A program made the position numbers and the translations under genes. A stretch of 64,000 nucleotides of DNA from Lepisosteus oculatus. Lineage: Eukaryota; Chordata; Actinopteri; Semionotiformes; Lepisosteidae. Location: positions 43,656,490 through 43,720,489 of the forward strand of contig NC_090709.1 of the NCBI RefSeq assembly GCF_040954835.1. Direction: 5' to 3'. The stretch's first letter is position 1; every line of letters starts with the position of its first letter. Positions 15,183 to 24,176 of the stretch are shown here, in pieces. The notes beneath the pieces were generated by a model. That model ran no database searches. It was not told the DNA's origin and saw nothing but the letters and a program-made list of their open reading frames with translations.

Positions 15183-15439
15183 TTTAGTGTAAATAATGTT
15201 CAATCTGAAATTAAAGAATTATTATCCAAATGATTGTTTAGGCATTGTATGCTAGAGCTTAAAAATTATGTTCCAAGTTGATAAATTTGTGTAGGTAATA
15301 GTTTAAATGCATTTTTCCACTGTTTACAAATCATCAGTATGGTAACCACAGCAACAGGCGCCACGTAACTGTCCACGGCTAGGTGTCTCGCCTTCGTCAC
15401 AAAGAGCGGTGTGACGTCACAGACAGCACCTAATACTAA

Positions 15440-15990
15440 TCTTAGTGTCTTCATGTTAAATTTAGTGTGAGTATAATCGGTAGTTTTAATATTAATGATA
15501 GTTTTCATGTGAATATTAATGATGATAGTGCTATTGATTGTTTTAATGCTAGTATTCCTGTTAATATTAGTGATAATTACAGAGATAAGGTTAGATTATT
15601 TACACTAGTAGTCATGTTAGTTTTAGTGATAGCATTACTGTTATTATTAGTATTATTAGTGTAGTAGTATTTTGTGTCAGTGTTAGGATGATAGTGTAAG
15701 TCTTAGTGATAGTGTTACTGTTGCAATATTAGTGGTATTTGTATTAGTGTTATTTATAGTGTATTTGTAGTTATGAGTGTATGTGTCTGTTTGTGTGTGA
15801 GGAGTGTGTGGTGTCTGTCAGTGTGTGAGTGTGTGTTTGTGAGTTTGTGGATGTGTGTCTATAAGTATTCGTAGTGTCTATGTGTGTGTCTGTGAGTGTG
15901 TGTAGTGTCTGTGTGTGAATATTTGGATGTGGGTCTTTCAGTGTGTGATAATGTGTGAGTGTATGTGCATATATCTGTCAGTGTGTGTGA
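15440..15990. repeat. Low-complexity TTAGTGATAGT-type and GTGTGT-type repeats
   Basis: From about 15440 to 15780 the sequence is an irregular array of TTAGTGATAG/TTAGTATTAG motifs. From about 15780 to 15990 it becomes an imperfect TGTGTGTCTGTGAGTG array. Short open frames here are by-products of the repeat. The preceding 15183-15440 shows nothing I recognise. Confidence 0.75.
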
Positions 15991-16235
15991 GTATGTGTAT
16001 AGGTGGGCTTGGGCTCCACTGCTGTGTCTGACAAAGGTGACCCATCAACAGGTGTTGAGGTCCAGAGTCACTTGTGAGCGCTTCCTGCTTTCACTTCAAT
16101 GCGCGTCCTTATGTCGAGTCGTGTGCCGTGCAGAGGCTCTGAAAGTGAGAGCAATGAAAAGGTGCACGGCGCTGTGAAAGAAGACACAGAGAAGTGAAAG
16201 GCAGTCCTTTCTCTAAGGAGGTAGAAGAAGAGTGA

Positions 16236-16307
16236 CTCCCCGTCGGGGAATCGAACACTATCCTCCTGCGTGACGGGCAGAAATACTCCCCACTATACAA
16301 ACGAGGA
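16236..16307 (-). pseudogene. tRNA-Asp (GTC), decayed
   Basis: On the minus strand this reads TCCTCGTTTGTATAGTGGGG, keeps anticodon GTC, and ends in GATTCCCCGACGGGGAG. It is 72 nt, the normal Asp length. The D arm and the T stem carry mismatches against the good copy at 29010, so I call it a likely pseudogene. Confidence 0.75.
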
Positions 16308-17352
16308 AGACATCGGGGTTGTCGACCCTCGGCATCGTGTCCCGACCCACCGTGCTGGAAGCCGACGCGTGCTCTAATTCCTTTACGGAGCAGAAATGAC
16401 AACCGAGGAGCCGCGAAATCAATTCAGCATTTCGCAGCAATTCAGCATTTCGAAAACACAAACAACCAACTCGGAATGACTTGCTTTTGAAGCTTGTCAA
16501 AGCGTTCTTTGTGCACGACGACTGCGCCGCCTAGCAGATACAAATGGGTTGTACAACTTTGAACTAGCAAATGGAGGAGGGCTAAGCCCCCTCTCTTTTA
16601 GCCCAGGTTCGATCTGTCTCCCAGAATCACCAGGGCGCGCTCACACACACACACCAGTACTGTTGAAGTGTTCTGCTTCATTTCTAAGGGCAACTCAACA
16701 TTCACTCTTACCCCGAGAAAAGAAAAGACAGCGTCCACAGCAACAACAGCTCGAGTCTCTGCATAGGAGCTAAGCTGCCCCCATCTCCTCTGTTCTGCTC
16801 TGCTCTGCTCTGCAGCTCCTGCGGAGTGGAGTCCTGCCTGGAGCCGTGTCGCAGGCGGTGGCTCCCGTTGCTCTGTCTGTGCGTCGTGTCCAAGGGCTCC
16901 TGGGAGGAAGAGAGAGCCCTGCCACTCAGGGGTTTTCCACGGTCTGTGTGAGGAGGGGCAGGTGTATCCAGTAGCTTATCAAGCGGAAGCCTGGGGCGGC
17001 GGAGAGCTGTGATCGTGCAGACTTTGAAGTGTCACCTCATTGTCTGCTTTCCCGCCCCCCCTCGCCCAAGCTCTGGTCCACTCTAGCCCGGCAACCCCTC
17101 ACACCTCCACTTGTCACAACCTAAGGTGTGGTCATGAGACACCCGTGGGGTGTTGTTCTTTTCTTGCTAATTGTTTCCTGCCTATCGCAGGCAGGAGTCC
17201 ATGCGAGGAAGATGCGCTGGACAGAGCTCAGAGGGCGCAGCTGGGTGGCTTTCCTTCTGAGTGACATTCCTGCAACACTCTCCCACTCCTCTTGGTGCGC
17301 TAATACCGCAACACAGGAAGGCTGGAGCAGGTGGCTGTGGGCTTGGCGCACT

Positions 17353-17425
17353 ACTGAAATAGTTCAGTTGGGAGAGTGTTAGACTGATGATGTAAAGGTC
17401 CCTGGTTTGATCCCGGGTTTCGGTG
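17353..17425 (+). pseudogene. tRNA-Phe-like, decayed (anticodon position GAT)
   Basis: It aligns along its length with the intact minus-strand tRNA-Phe at 31289. The acceptor and D arms are altered, and the anticodon loop reads CTGATGA instead of CTGAAGA. That would give an Ile-type GAU anticodon. The stem mismatches make function doubtful. Confidence 0.7.
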
Positions 17426-17534
17426 TTTTGTTTCATCGTGCCCTTTGTTCCTCTCTCCAGCGCCCCCTGCCTAAAGTGACGCTTCCCTTTCTCAGCCCGA
17501 AACGCAAGCAAGACACCAGCAGCAACCCCTGCAG

Positions 17535-17607
17535 GTTTCCATAGTGTAGCTGTTATTACGTTCGTCTCACATCTGATAAGTCCCTGGTTCGAGACCAGGT
17601 GGAAACA
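17535..17607 (+). pseudogene. tRNA-Val (CAC)-like, decayed
   Basis: It begins GTTTCCATAGTGTAGC and ends GGTTCGAGACCAGGTGGAAACA with a pairing acceptor stem. The anticodon triplet is CAC. The anticodon stem no longer pairs on its 3' side, unlike the Val copy at 29703. Probably inactive. Confidence 0.7.
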
Positions 17608-17759
17608 GCCTCGTTTTGCACGCTTCTGTACTTCACAGAGGTCTTGAGCGACCGGTCATTTGTTCCCAATGTATTTCCGGTGCCTTCATGCACTCTTCTA
17701 CCAAACGCACGTTACCTTCTGTACGCGGAGCCGATCATTTGCAATTGGGCTGTGCCGAC

Positions 17760-19238
17760 TGTAATCATAGCTGGCCCAGGGACGCCAAATATGTAACGTT
17801 GCCATAGCCAAAATGTAAATGTAGTGGCTCTCTAAAGGCACCAGTTCTGTAGGGTTTGGGCATTTACTGAGACAATTATTAATTGTAGCAGTAAATCACA
17901 AAATGATTCTTTTGATAGAATCCAACCATGCGATATAACTCAAACAACGCACACACACAGGTACTAATACACGAGGATACATTTATTAATACATAGAATA
18001 TGCATGTAAAACTAACAGATCGTATCGAGAGGGCTATCAGAATACAAAAGGTATATATTCAGTCAGTTACGAAGTGTTACACATATCAAGAGGACATACG
18101 TTCAGTATATCATTCATTTAGACCGTTTCATAAATGAACTTGGTTATAACTTCTACATTAGATACTCAAACAAGTACATAACTCTTAGGAATTAAATTGA
18201 TATCAACTGGTTGGGATAACAATTGAATTCTCGAGCTGTAATGCAGTGAAGTTGAATACTCATCCAATCTCTGGGGATTCAGATCTCCTGCGGGCACAAA
18301 GAAACAGTTGCAGGCTGTTGCTGTCCAATCCGCGCTCTCTGGCTCGGTGCCAGGCTGTGCTGTGCGGCTTGCGACGGTGCGCTGCTGATGCTCACTGACC
18401 GGCTAGTTAGTGTTGGCTTTAACTAGCAAAGTTTGTGCACAGGAGAAAAGATGACTGTGGGTCCCAGCAAGTCAGGAAGAGGACTGGTTCGTTCCTGATG
18501 AAGAGCTGGTTCTGAATAGTGATTCGGCTGTCCACAGTTCCGACCTGTTCACGAGGCTTGCTGCAGGTGCTAACCTCGGGTGAATCCTCTGGTTACTCTC
18601 TGGCAACCTCAGCTCTAGACTCTTAGAACAAAGGAAAGTTCTGGCACTCGGACACACTGGCCGTTCCGTGGTTGTCCGGGCTGAGTCTCAGGATGGTCAG
18701 GAGGCGCGCTGCGAGAATGTCCTGCCCTTTGGAGCCTTCTGCTCCTGGGCCGTCCTGCCCTGGAATTCTCCTTTGAATTCCCTTTAGAAAAGTCCACTGA
18801 ATTCTCTACTGAATCTTACTGAATCTCTCAGGCTCTCTGTGTTGCCTGTTTTTTCCTGGAGGAACTTCAGCTCGTTGATTGGCTGAAAGTTCCATGGGCA
18901 TCAGAGTCCCACGTGGGTTACTCGACCCTACCAGTCCCTGATTGATTGATCAAGGTGAGATATGAGTCACTTACTCCTGACACTTAGGAATGCAGTCCAG
19001 ATGTCCATCTGGCACTCCCTAGACAGATAGGCGCCAATGGATGACCATTGATCATGATAGCCAGGCTTAGCTAAGTGCATCCCACTTTGGGAGCTGTCTC
19101 TTATCAAAGGAATCTTAAATCAGCCTGCATGAATAGTCTCTCCGTGGCTGCACCACAGAGATGAACAGAGAAATGAGGCCTCATTTGGGAAAGCTCAGAA
19201 CACTTAATTCTTTCTTATTAATAAGCCTCGCCGCTACA
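17760..19238 (-). mobile_element. LTR-retrotransposon relic inserted between tRNA-Val and tRNA-His
   Basis: The element runs TGTAATCATAGC to CGCCGCTACA and is flanked by perfect 4-bp duplications CGAC (17756-17759 and 19239-19242). The uninterrupted site GTGCCGACAGACC is preserved in the right arm near 30955 and in near-identical form at 21550. Read on the minus strand it begins TGTAGCGGCGAGG. Only LTR-like sequence and about 90 bases beyond it remain, including a TGGCGTCCCTGGG motif that resembles a primer-binding region. It has no coding capacity and is a broken fossil. The family is unresolved; Gypsy-like is a guess. Confidence 0.75.
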
Positions 19239-19653
19239 CGACAGACCAGGACGAGCTCTGTCGGCTGAAAAGCAGCGCAGGACCTGCAAGAACAACAGAA
19301 AGATTAGCATCCAGCGGGGGCCTCTTAGTGAGCCCAAGAGCTCATCAAGAATCGGCTCCAGCAACAGGGCTGGGCGCATTTTTCCATACTCCGACCACTC
19401 TCGGTGTAAACAGGTCCCTGGTCTCTGCTTGAAATGCACTTTCCTGCGTTTGCTTTGGTGTAGCTGGCTTCCCCTGCATGGGCGAATGTGATGAAGTTCC
19501 TTAGTAAGTCATTGAAGAAAACAGAGAAGAGGTCGGAGTGGCCTCTGTCATTCATCAACCATCCAGTCAGTCAGTACTCCTCTGCAAAGCGCACATCAAT
19601 TGGCCTTTTTTCGCCTTCATTCGTGTATGTAGGAAAAGTAGATGCCCCTATTC

Positions 19654-19725
19654 TGCCGGGACCCGGAGTTGGACCGGGGTTGTTGCAGCCACAACGCAAA
19701 GTACTGACCACTATACGATCACGGC
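19654..19725 (-). tRNA. tRNA-His (GTG), slightly degenerate
   Basis: The minus strand reads GCCGTGATCGTATAGTGGTC with anticodon GTG. It ends CCGGGTCCCGGCA in place of the usual CCGGGTCACGGCA, leaving an acceptor and T-stem mismatch. It is 72 nt and collinear with the intact plus-strand copy at 30461. It could be weakly functional. Confidence 0.7.
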
Positions 19726-19747
19726 GAGTTACCGAGACGCACGGCGG

Positions 19748-19771
19748 GGCGGAAAAGGTCCCCGGTTCGAA
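19748..19771 (+). pseudogene. tRNA-Val 3' fragment
   Basis: GGTCCCCGGTTCGAAAC, the variable and T-arm part of tRNA-Val, stands alone between tRNA-His and the next unit. No 5' half is present. Confidence 0.5.
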
Positions 19772-20042
19772 ACAGATCGGCTTCTTTTGTTGCCACGCAG
19801 ACTGTTTGGGGATTCGCCTAGCGCTGTGATCAAACAGACCCACTCACCTCTTAGTGTAGCGGGATCTGCACAGTGCATGTCGCAGCGCTTCCTGCTTTCA
19901 CTTCAATGCACATCCTTATGTCGAGTCGTGTGCCGTGCAGAGGCTCTGAAAGTGAGAGCAATGAAAAGGTGCACGGCGCTGTGAAAGAAGACACAGAGAA
20001 GTGAAAGGCAGTCCTTTCTCTAAGGAGGTAGAAGAAGAGTGA

Positions 20043-20114
20043 CTCCCCGTCGGGGAATCGAACACCATCCTCCTGCGTGAGGGGCAGAAATACTCCCCAC
20101 TATACAAACGAGGA
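20043..20114 (-). pseudogene. tRNA-Asp-like with anticodon CTC
   Basis: This is the second left-arm Asp copy, 72 nt and collinear with 16236-16307. The anticodon loop reads CCCTCAC instead of CCGTCAC, which would make the anticodon CTC (Glu). Other arms share the decay of the first copy, so a pseudogene is more likely than a recoded tRNA. Confidence 0.65.
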
Positions 20115-21148
20115 AGACATCGGGGTTGTCGACCCTCGGCATCGTGTCCCGACCCACCATGCTGGAAGCCGACGCGTGCTGTGATTCCTTTATGGAGCAG
20201 AAATGACAACCGAGGAGCCGTGAGATCATTTCAGCATTTCGCAGCAATTCAGCATTTCGAAAACACAAACGACCAACTCTGAATGACTTGCTTTTGATGC
20301 TTTTCAAAGCGTTCTTTGTGCACAACGACTGCGCCGCCTGGCAGATACAAATGGGTTGTACAACTTTGAACTAGCAAATGGAAGAGAGCTAAGCCCCCTC
20401 TCTTTTAGCCCAGGTTCGATCTGTCTCCCAGAATCACCAGGGCGCGCTCACACATACACACACCAGTACTGTTGAAGTGTTCTGCTTCATTTCTAAGGGC
20501 AACTCAACATTCACTCCTACCCTGAGAAAAGAAAAGACAGCATCCACAGCAACAACAGCTCGAGTCTCTGCATAGGAGCTAAGCTACCCTCATCTCCTCT
20601 GCTCTGCGGCTCCTGCGGAGTGGAGTCCTGGCTGGAGCCGTGTCGCAGGCGGTGGCTCCCGTTGCTCTGTCTGTGCATCGTGTCCAAGGGCTCCTGGAAG
20701 GAAGAGAGAGCCCTCCCACTCGGGGGCTTTTCCACGGTCTGTGTGAGGAGGGGCGGGTGTGTCCAGTAGCTTATCTAGCGGACGCCTGGGGCGTCGGAGA
20801 GCTGTGATCATGCAGATCTTAAGGTGCCACCTCTTTGTCTGCTTTCCCGCCCCCCCTCCGCCCAAGGTCTGGTCCAAAGTGGCCCGGCAACCCCTCACAA
20901 CTACATGTGTCACAACCTAAGGTGTGGTCATGAGACACTCGTGGGGTGTTGTTCTGTTATTGCTAATTGTTTCCTGCCCGTCGCAGGCAGGAGTCCATGT
21001 GATGAAGATGCGCTGGACAGAGCTCAGAGGGTGCAGCTGGGTGGCTTTCCTTCTGAGTGACGTTCCTGCAACACTCTCCCGCTCCTCTTGGTGCGCTCAT
21101 GCCGCAACACAGGAAGGCTGGAGCAGGTGGCTGTGGGCTCTGTGCACC

Positions 21149-21221
21149 GCTGATATGGCTCAGTTGGGAGAGCATTAGATTGAAGATTTTAAGGTCCCTG
21201 GTTCAATCCTGGGTTTCGGTG
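21149..21221 (+). pseudogene. tRNA-Phe (GAA), decayed
   Basis: It is collinear with the good Phe gene at 31289 and keeps the GAA anticodon. The 5' arm reads GCTGATATGGCTCAG and the anticodon stem has lost pairs (GATTGAAGATTTT). The acceptor is mispaired. Probably inactive. Confidence 0.65.
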
Positions 21222-21330
21222 TTCTGTTTCATCGTGCCCTTTGTTCCTCTTTCCAGCGCCCCCTTCCTAAAGTGACGCTTCCCTTTCTCAGCCTGAAATG
21301 CAAGCGAGACACCAGCAGCAATCCCTGCAG

Positions 21331-21403
21331 GTTTCTGTAGTGTAACGGCTGTCACGTCAACCTAACACCTGAAAAGTCCCCCGTTCGAGACCGGGTGGAA
21401 ACA
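21331..21403 (+). pseudogene. tRNA-Val (AAC), decayed
   Basis: It begins GTTTCTGTAGTGTAAC, has AAC at the anticodon position, and ends GAGACCGGGTGGAAACA. The anticodon stem is broken compared with the right-arm Val copies at 27729 and 31107. Confidence 0.65.
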
Positions 21404-21905
21404 GCCTCTTCTTGCACGCTCCTGTACTTCACAGAGGACTTGAGCCACCGGTCATTTGTTCCCAATGTATTTCCGGTGCCTTCATGCACTCTTGTACCAA
21501 ACGCACGTTCCTTCTGTACGCGGAGCCGATCATTTGCAATTGGGCTGTGCCGACAGAGAAAGACGAGCTCTGTCGGCTGAAAAGCAGCGCAGGACCTGCG
21601 AGAACAACAGAAAGACTAGCATCCAGCGGGGGCCTCTTAGTGAGCCTAAGATCTCATCAAGAATCGGCTCCAGCAACAGGGCTGGGCGCATTGTTCCATT
21701 CTCCGACCACTCTCGGTGTAAACAAGTCCCTCCTGGTCTCTCCTTGAATTGCACTTTCCTGCATTTGCTTTGGTGTACAGTAACTGGCTTCCCCTGCATG
21801 GGCGAATGTGAAGAAGATCCTTAGTAAGTCATTGAAGAAAACCGAGAAGAGGTCGGAGTGGCCTCTGTCGTTCATCAACGATCCAGTCAGGCAGTACTCC
21901 TATTC

Positions 21906-21977
21906 TGCCAGGACGCGAATTCGAACGGGGGTTGTTGCGGCCACAACACAAAATACTGAGTACTATACGATCATAGC
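21906..21977 (-). pseudogene. tRNA-His (GTG), decayed
   Basis: The minus strand reads GCTATGATCGTATAGTACTC with anticodon GTG retained. The acceptor end (TCCTGGCA) no longer pairs with the 5' end, and the D arm is altered. Confidence 0.65.
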
Positions 21978-22197
21978 GAGTTACTGAGACAGACACAACC
22001 AGTAGGAAAGGATGTGCTCTCTTTGTGTGACACTAGTCCGAAAAGTCCTGACGCTGCATTTCAACTGAGCCCTAGTATACATCGACCCTTCGACACTCTG
22101 AGTGCCAACTCTCTTGTGTGTTTTCTCCATCAAGCAGGTCATGAAGGCAGCAATTACAGTTTGCTTACATGACACACGGCACAGCATGGCTCTACTC

Positions 22198-22269
22198 TCT
22201 CATATGGTCTAGTGGTTATGATTCCTGATTTTCACCCAGGTGGCCTGGGTTCAACTTCTGGTAAGGGAA
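22198..22269 (+). tRNA. tRNA-Glu (TTC), with some mismatches
   Basis: It reads TCTCATATGGTCTAGTGGTT, with anticodon TTC in CCTGATTTTCACCCAGG. The 3' end is TAAGGGA followed by A, and a TTTT run follows within 10 bases. The acceptor and anticodon stems carry a few mismatches. Of the left-arm genes it is among the best preserved. Confidence 0.65.
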
Positions 22270-22793
22270 GTTTTCAATTTTGCCTCCTGCTTTCCAAAAG
22301 ATCAGCACCATGTACGAAGGAGCCGCATTTAAACCACTCGATCATGTGCAAAACATACGAGAAGAGGGGGCGCATGTTTTCAAGCGAGGACCTCTCGCTT
22401 GTGAGCCGAACTGATCATCGCTGCAGCTCGGAAACCTGCAGGAGGTGGGAGGGGTGACTCTTGTAAACAGTGTTGACTTTCGGCAATAGGATTTATACTC
22501 TTCAAGACGATATTTGCACTTTCTGCAGAGGAGATATTCTCCACTTCAGTAGCCCGATTTCGTCGATTGTGTGGAGAGGGCTGTAGAATGTGGGGCCGCC
22601 TTTCCTGCTCCATCCATGACAGGCATGCTGGGCTCTGGTGTGAGAGCACGGTCAATCAGCGCACTCCAACAAAGATACTGGAAGCAGCTGAATAGCATTG
22701 GCGAAGCTCAGCGCTGGGCCACTGGGCACGAGTTCCCATCGTTCCCTTTCTCAGCCCGAAACGCAAGCAAGACACCAGCAGCAGCCCCTGCAT

Positions 22794-22824
22794 GTTTCCG
22801 TAGTGTAGCGGTTATCACATTCGC
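22794..22824 (+). pseudogene. tRNA-Val 5' stub
   Basis: GTTTCCGTAGTGTAGCGGTT and the next 11 bases match the 5' part of tRNA-Val exactly. The match stops in the anticodon stem, where the GC-rich U1-locus segment begins. This is the inner breakpoint of the left arm. Confidence 0.7.
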
Positions 22825-23833
22825 TGTGTGACTCTGTTGGTGAAGCTCTTATGTGCCTAGACCTGTAGGAGGAGCTTCTCCCAGACAGCCCTGTCAGTCT
22901 CACAGTGCCCATCCTCTCCCTGAGACACTGACACAAGGAGGGTCAGGACCTCAGTTTTCCGCCTTCCCCGAAGGACAGCGCCTGTTTGCGCAGCAGAGTG
23001 TCGCCATCAGGATGCTGGGGCATAAGAAAGCCACACAGACCGCAGGGTGAGCGCTCCCTACTGGTCCCAGTCACACCTCTTTCAGGAGCAGCAGCAACCT
23101 GAGCTTTTCCGGGGGGAATCTCCCATCCGGGTGCCGGCTAGGCTTACACCTGCTGGGCTGCCGTGGGTGAGCCCAGTCGAGAGTCGCAGGGTGAGATCTA
23201 GTCACCGGGGAGAAACAATACAAGCGAAGGATTACTCGGCTCCCAGCACTTGAAAAGACCGACAAATGACTCGTTCCCACCGGAGCTGAATGTACCTGCA
23301 TGTGTCGTGTCGTCTTCTTCCCCCGCCCCGCTGTGTTTGCTTTATTGTCTTTGAAGCCGGCCCCCAAGACGAGACGGGCTGTTCCTGTGCCCCAATTAAC
23401 ACTTTACAGGTGCCATTCCCCGACATTGTGGCCATTGTCGGTGGTCACACGCGATAAGATAAGGTGGAGGAGAGCGGGGCATGCCCAGCGCCAGACATTC
23501 GAAGAGGGGGCTGTGCGAGGTGAGGTGAGGTGCGACATGCCGGAGCCCTGACGCTGCTAATGCGGAGCACTTGTTGAACTGGCATTGAAAGGACGTGTGC
23601 GCACGGAGCGAGCCTTCCCTGCGGCGGAGCGTGGAAACTTTCTCCCCGCACTGCAGCGGGGCCGAGAGAACAGCACAGAAGGCAGCAGGCTCTGGAGAGC
23701 GGGTAAGAGACGGAGCCTTGTGGGCAGGCGAGCAGGCCCGTTTTTTGGAAACTGCTGAAAAGGCTCCGGTGTTTGTTCGCTGCGTGGCAGGCGCACGATG
23801 CGAGCTTGCGTAGCGATCTGCCGGTCTGGTGTT

Positions 23834-23841
23834 ATGCAAAT
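23834..23841 (+). promoter_or_regulatory. Octamer (ATGCAAAT), distal element of an snRNA promoter
   Basis: A perfect octamer lies at about -241 relative to the U1 start at 24075. Vertebrate U1 and U2 genes carry such an octamer in the distal sequence element roughly 200-250 bases upstream. I could not identify a convincing proximal element near -55. Confidence 0.6.
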
Positions 23842-23852
23842 GAGGCTGAATT

Positions 23853-23879
23853 GCATCCCGGGACATGCTGCGAATGCGC
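23853..23879 (+). promoter_or_regulatory. SPH/ZNF143-like site next to the octamer
   Basis: The stretch CCCGGGACATGCTGCGAATG, 15-20 bases downstream of the octamer, resembles the SPH (Staf/ZNF143) motif. That motif accompanies octamers in vertebrate snRNA promoters. Motif judged by eye. Confidence 0.4.
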
Positions 23880-24074
23880 AATGGCGACTGCAGATGTGTA
23901 GGAAACGGCGCGCTCGTTTTCTCGTTTTGCCCACCCTTTTGAGTGTTAGTGTGGCGTGTGAGTGTGCGAAAGAGTGGGCCCAGCAGGAGGCGGTGGTGTG
24001 CGGGGCGAGGAGCTGGCCTAGGCTGCGCGCTTTGTGCTGTGGGTGCGGGCCGCTTGCAGGGGCTTGTACAGCTC

Positions 24075-24106
24075 ATACTTATCTGGCAGGGGAGATACCT
24101 TGATCA
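24075..24106 (+). pseudogene. U1 snRNA, 5' 32 bases only
   Basis: ATACTTATCTGGCAGGGGAG followed by ATACCTTGATCA matches U1 snRNA positions 1-32 with two changes (position 8 C to T and position 26 A to T). Position 8 lies in the 5'-splice-site-pairing region. After position 32 the match to U1 stops and LINE sequence begins. The rest of U1 is not found downstream, because the LINE is itself truncated by a rearrangement. The upstream octamer at the right distance argues that this was a genuine U1 locus rather than a retrocopy. Confidence 0.75.
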
Positions 24107-24176
24107 GCCTGTAGGTGGAGTAGTTGGATTGTTTTCTTGTTTTTTGGAAGCAGTGTTTGTTTTGCAGTTCACGAAA

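Larger units (their letters stand above)
14958..22824. repeat. tRNA cluster, left arm (two decayed tandem units plus Glu/Val)
   Basis: Unit L1 (about 16073-19725, interrupted by an LTR relic) and unit L2 (about 19800-21977) both run Asp(-), Phe(+), Val(+), His(-). Glu(+) and a Val stub(+) follow. Without the LTR insertion the Asp-to-Asp period is about 2.3 kb. Spacers are strongly conserved between units, for example CCTGCTTTCACTTCAATG and the stretch around GTGGCTTTCCTTCTGAGTGA. The same units appear in reverse at 27158-32320. Confidence 0.85.
22825..24074. other. GC/CpG-rich segment upstream of the U1 sequence
   Basis: About 1.25 kb that is not part of the tRNA units and matches nothing else in the window. 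CpG density rises toward 24075. I see no convincing gene; the open frames on both strands follow from GC richness. Its 3' part carries snRNA-type distal promoter motifs (listed separately), so it is most simply the 5' flank of a U1 snRNA gene. Confidence 0.5.

Noticed and set aside
15780-15990. GTGTGT-rich stretch as a telomere-like or regulatory array
   Set aside because: It is an irregular TG/CTG low-complexity repeat with no fixed unit and no TTAGGG.
16100-22000. Repeated minus- and plus-strand frames of about 70-150 codons in the tRNA units
   Set aside because: The frames recur because the units recur. They run through tRNA genes and spacers, differ by frameshifts between copies, and resemble no protein family.
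23396-24076. Long minus-strand frame of 226 codons in the GC-rich segment
   Set aside because: Open frames overlap on both strands as expected from GC richness. There is no recognisable domain, and the region has snRNA promoter motifs on the plus strand.
24075-24115. U1 head as a SINE with an snRNA-derived start or a template-switch chimera
   Set aside because: Upstream octamer and SPH-like motifs at snRNA spacing, and LINE 5' leader rather than a tail directly after the U1 head, fit insertion into a real U1 gene better. Not fully excluded.
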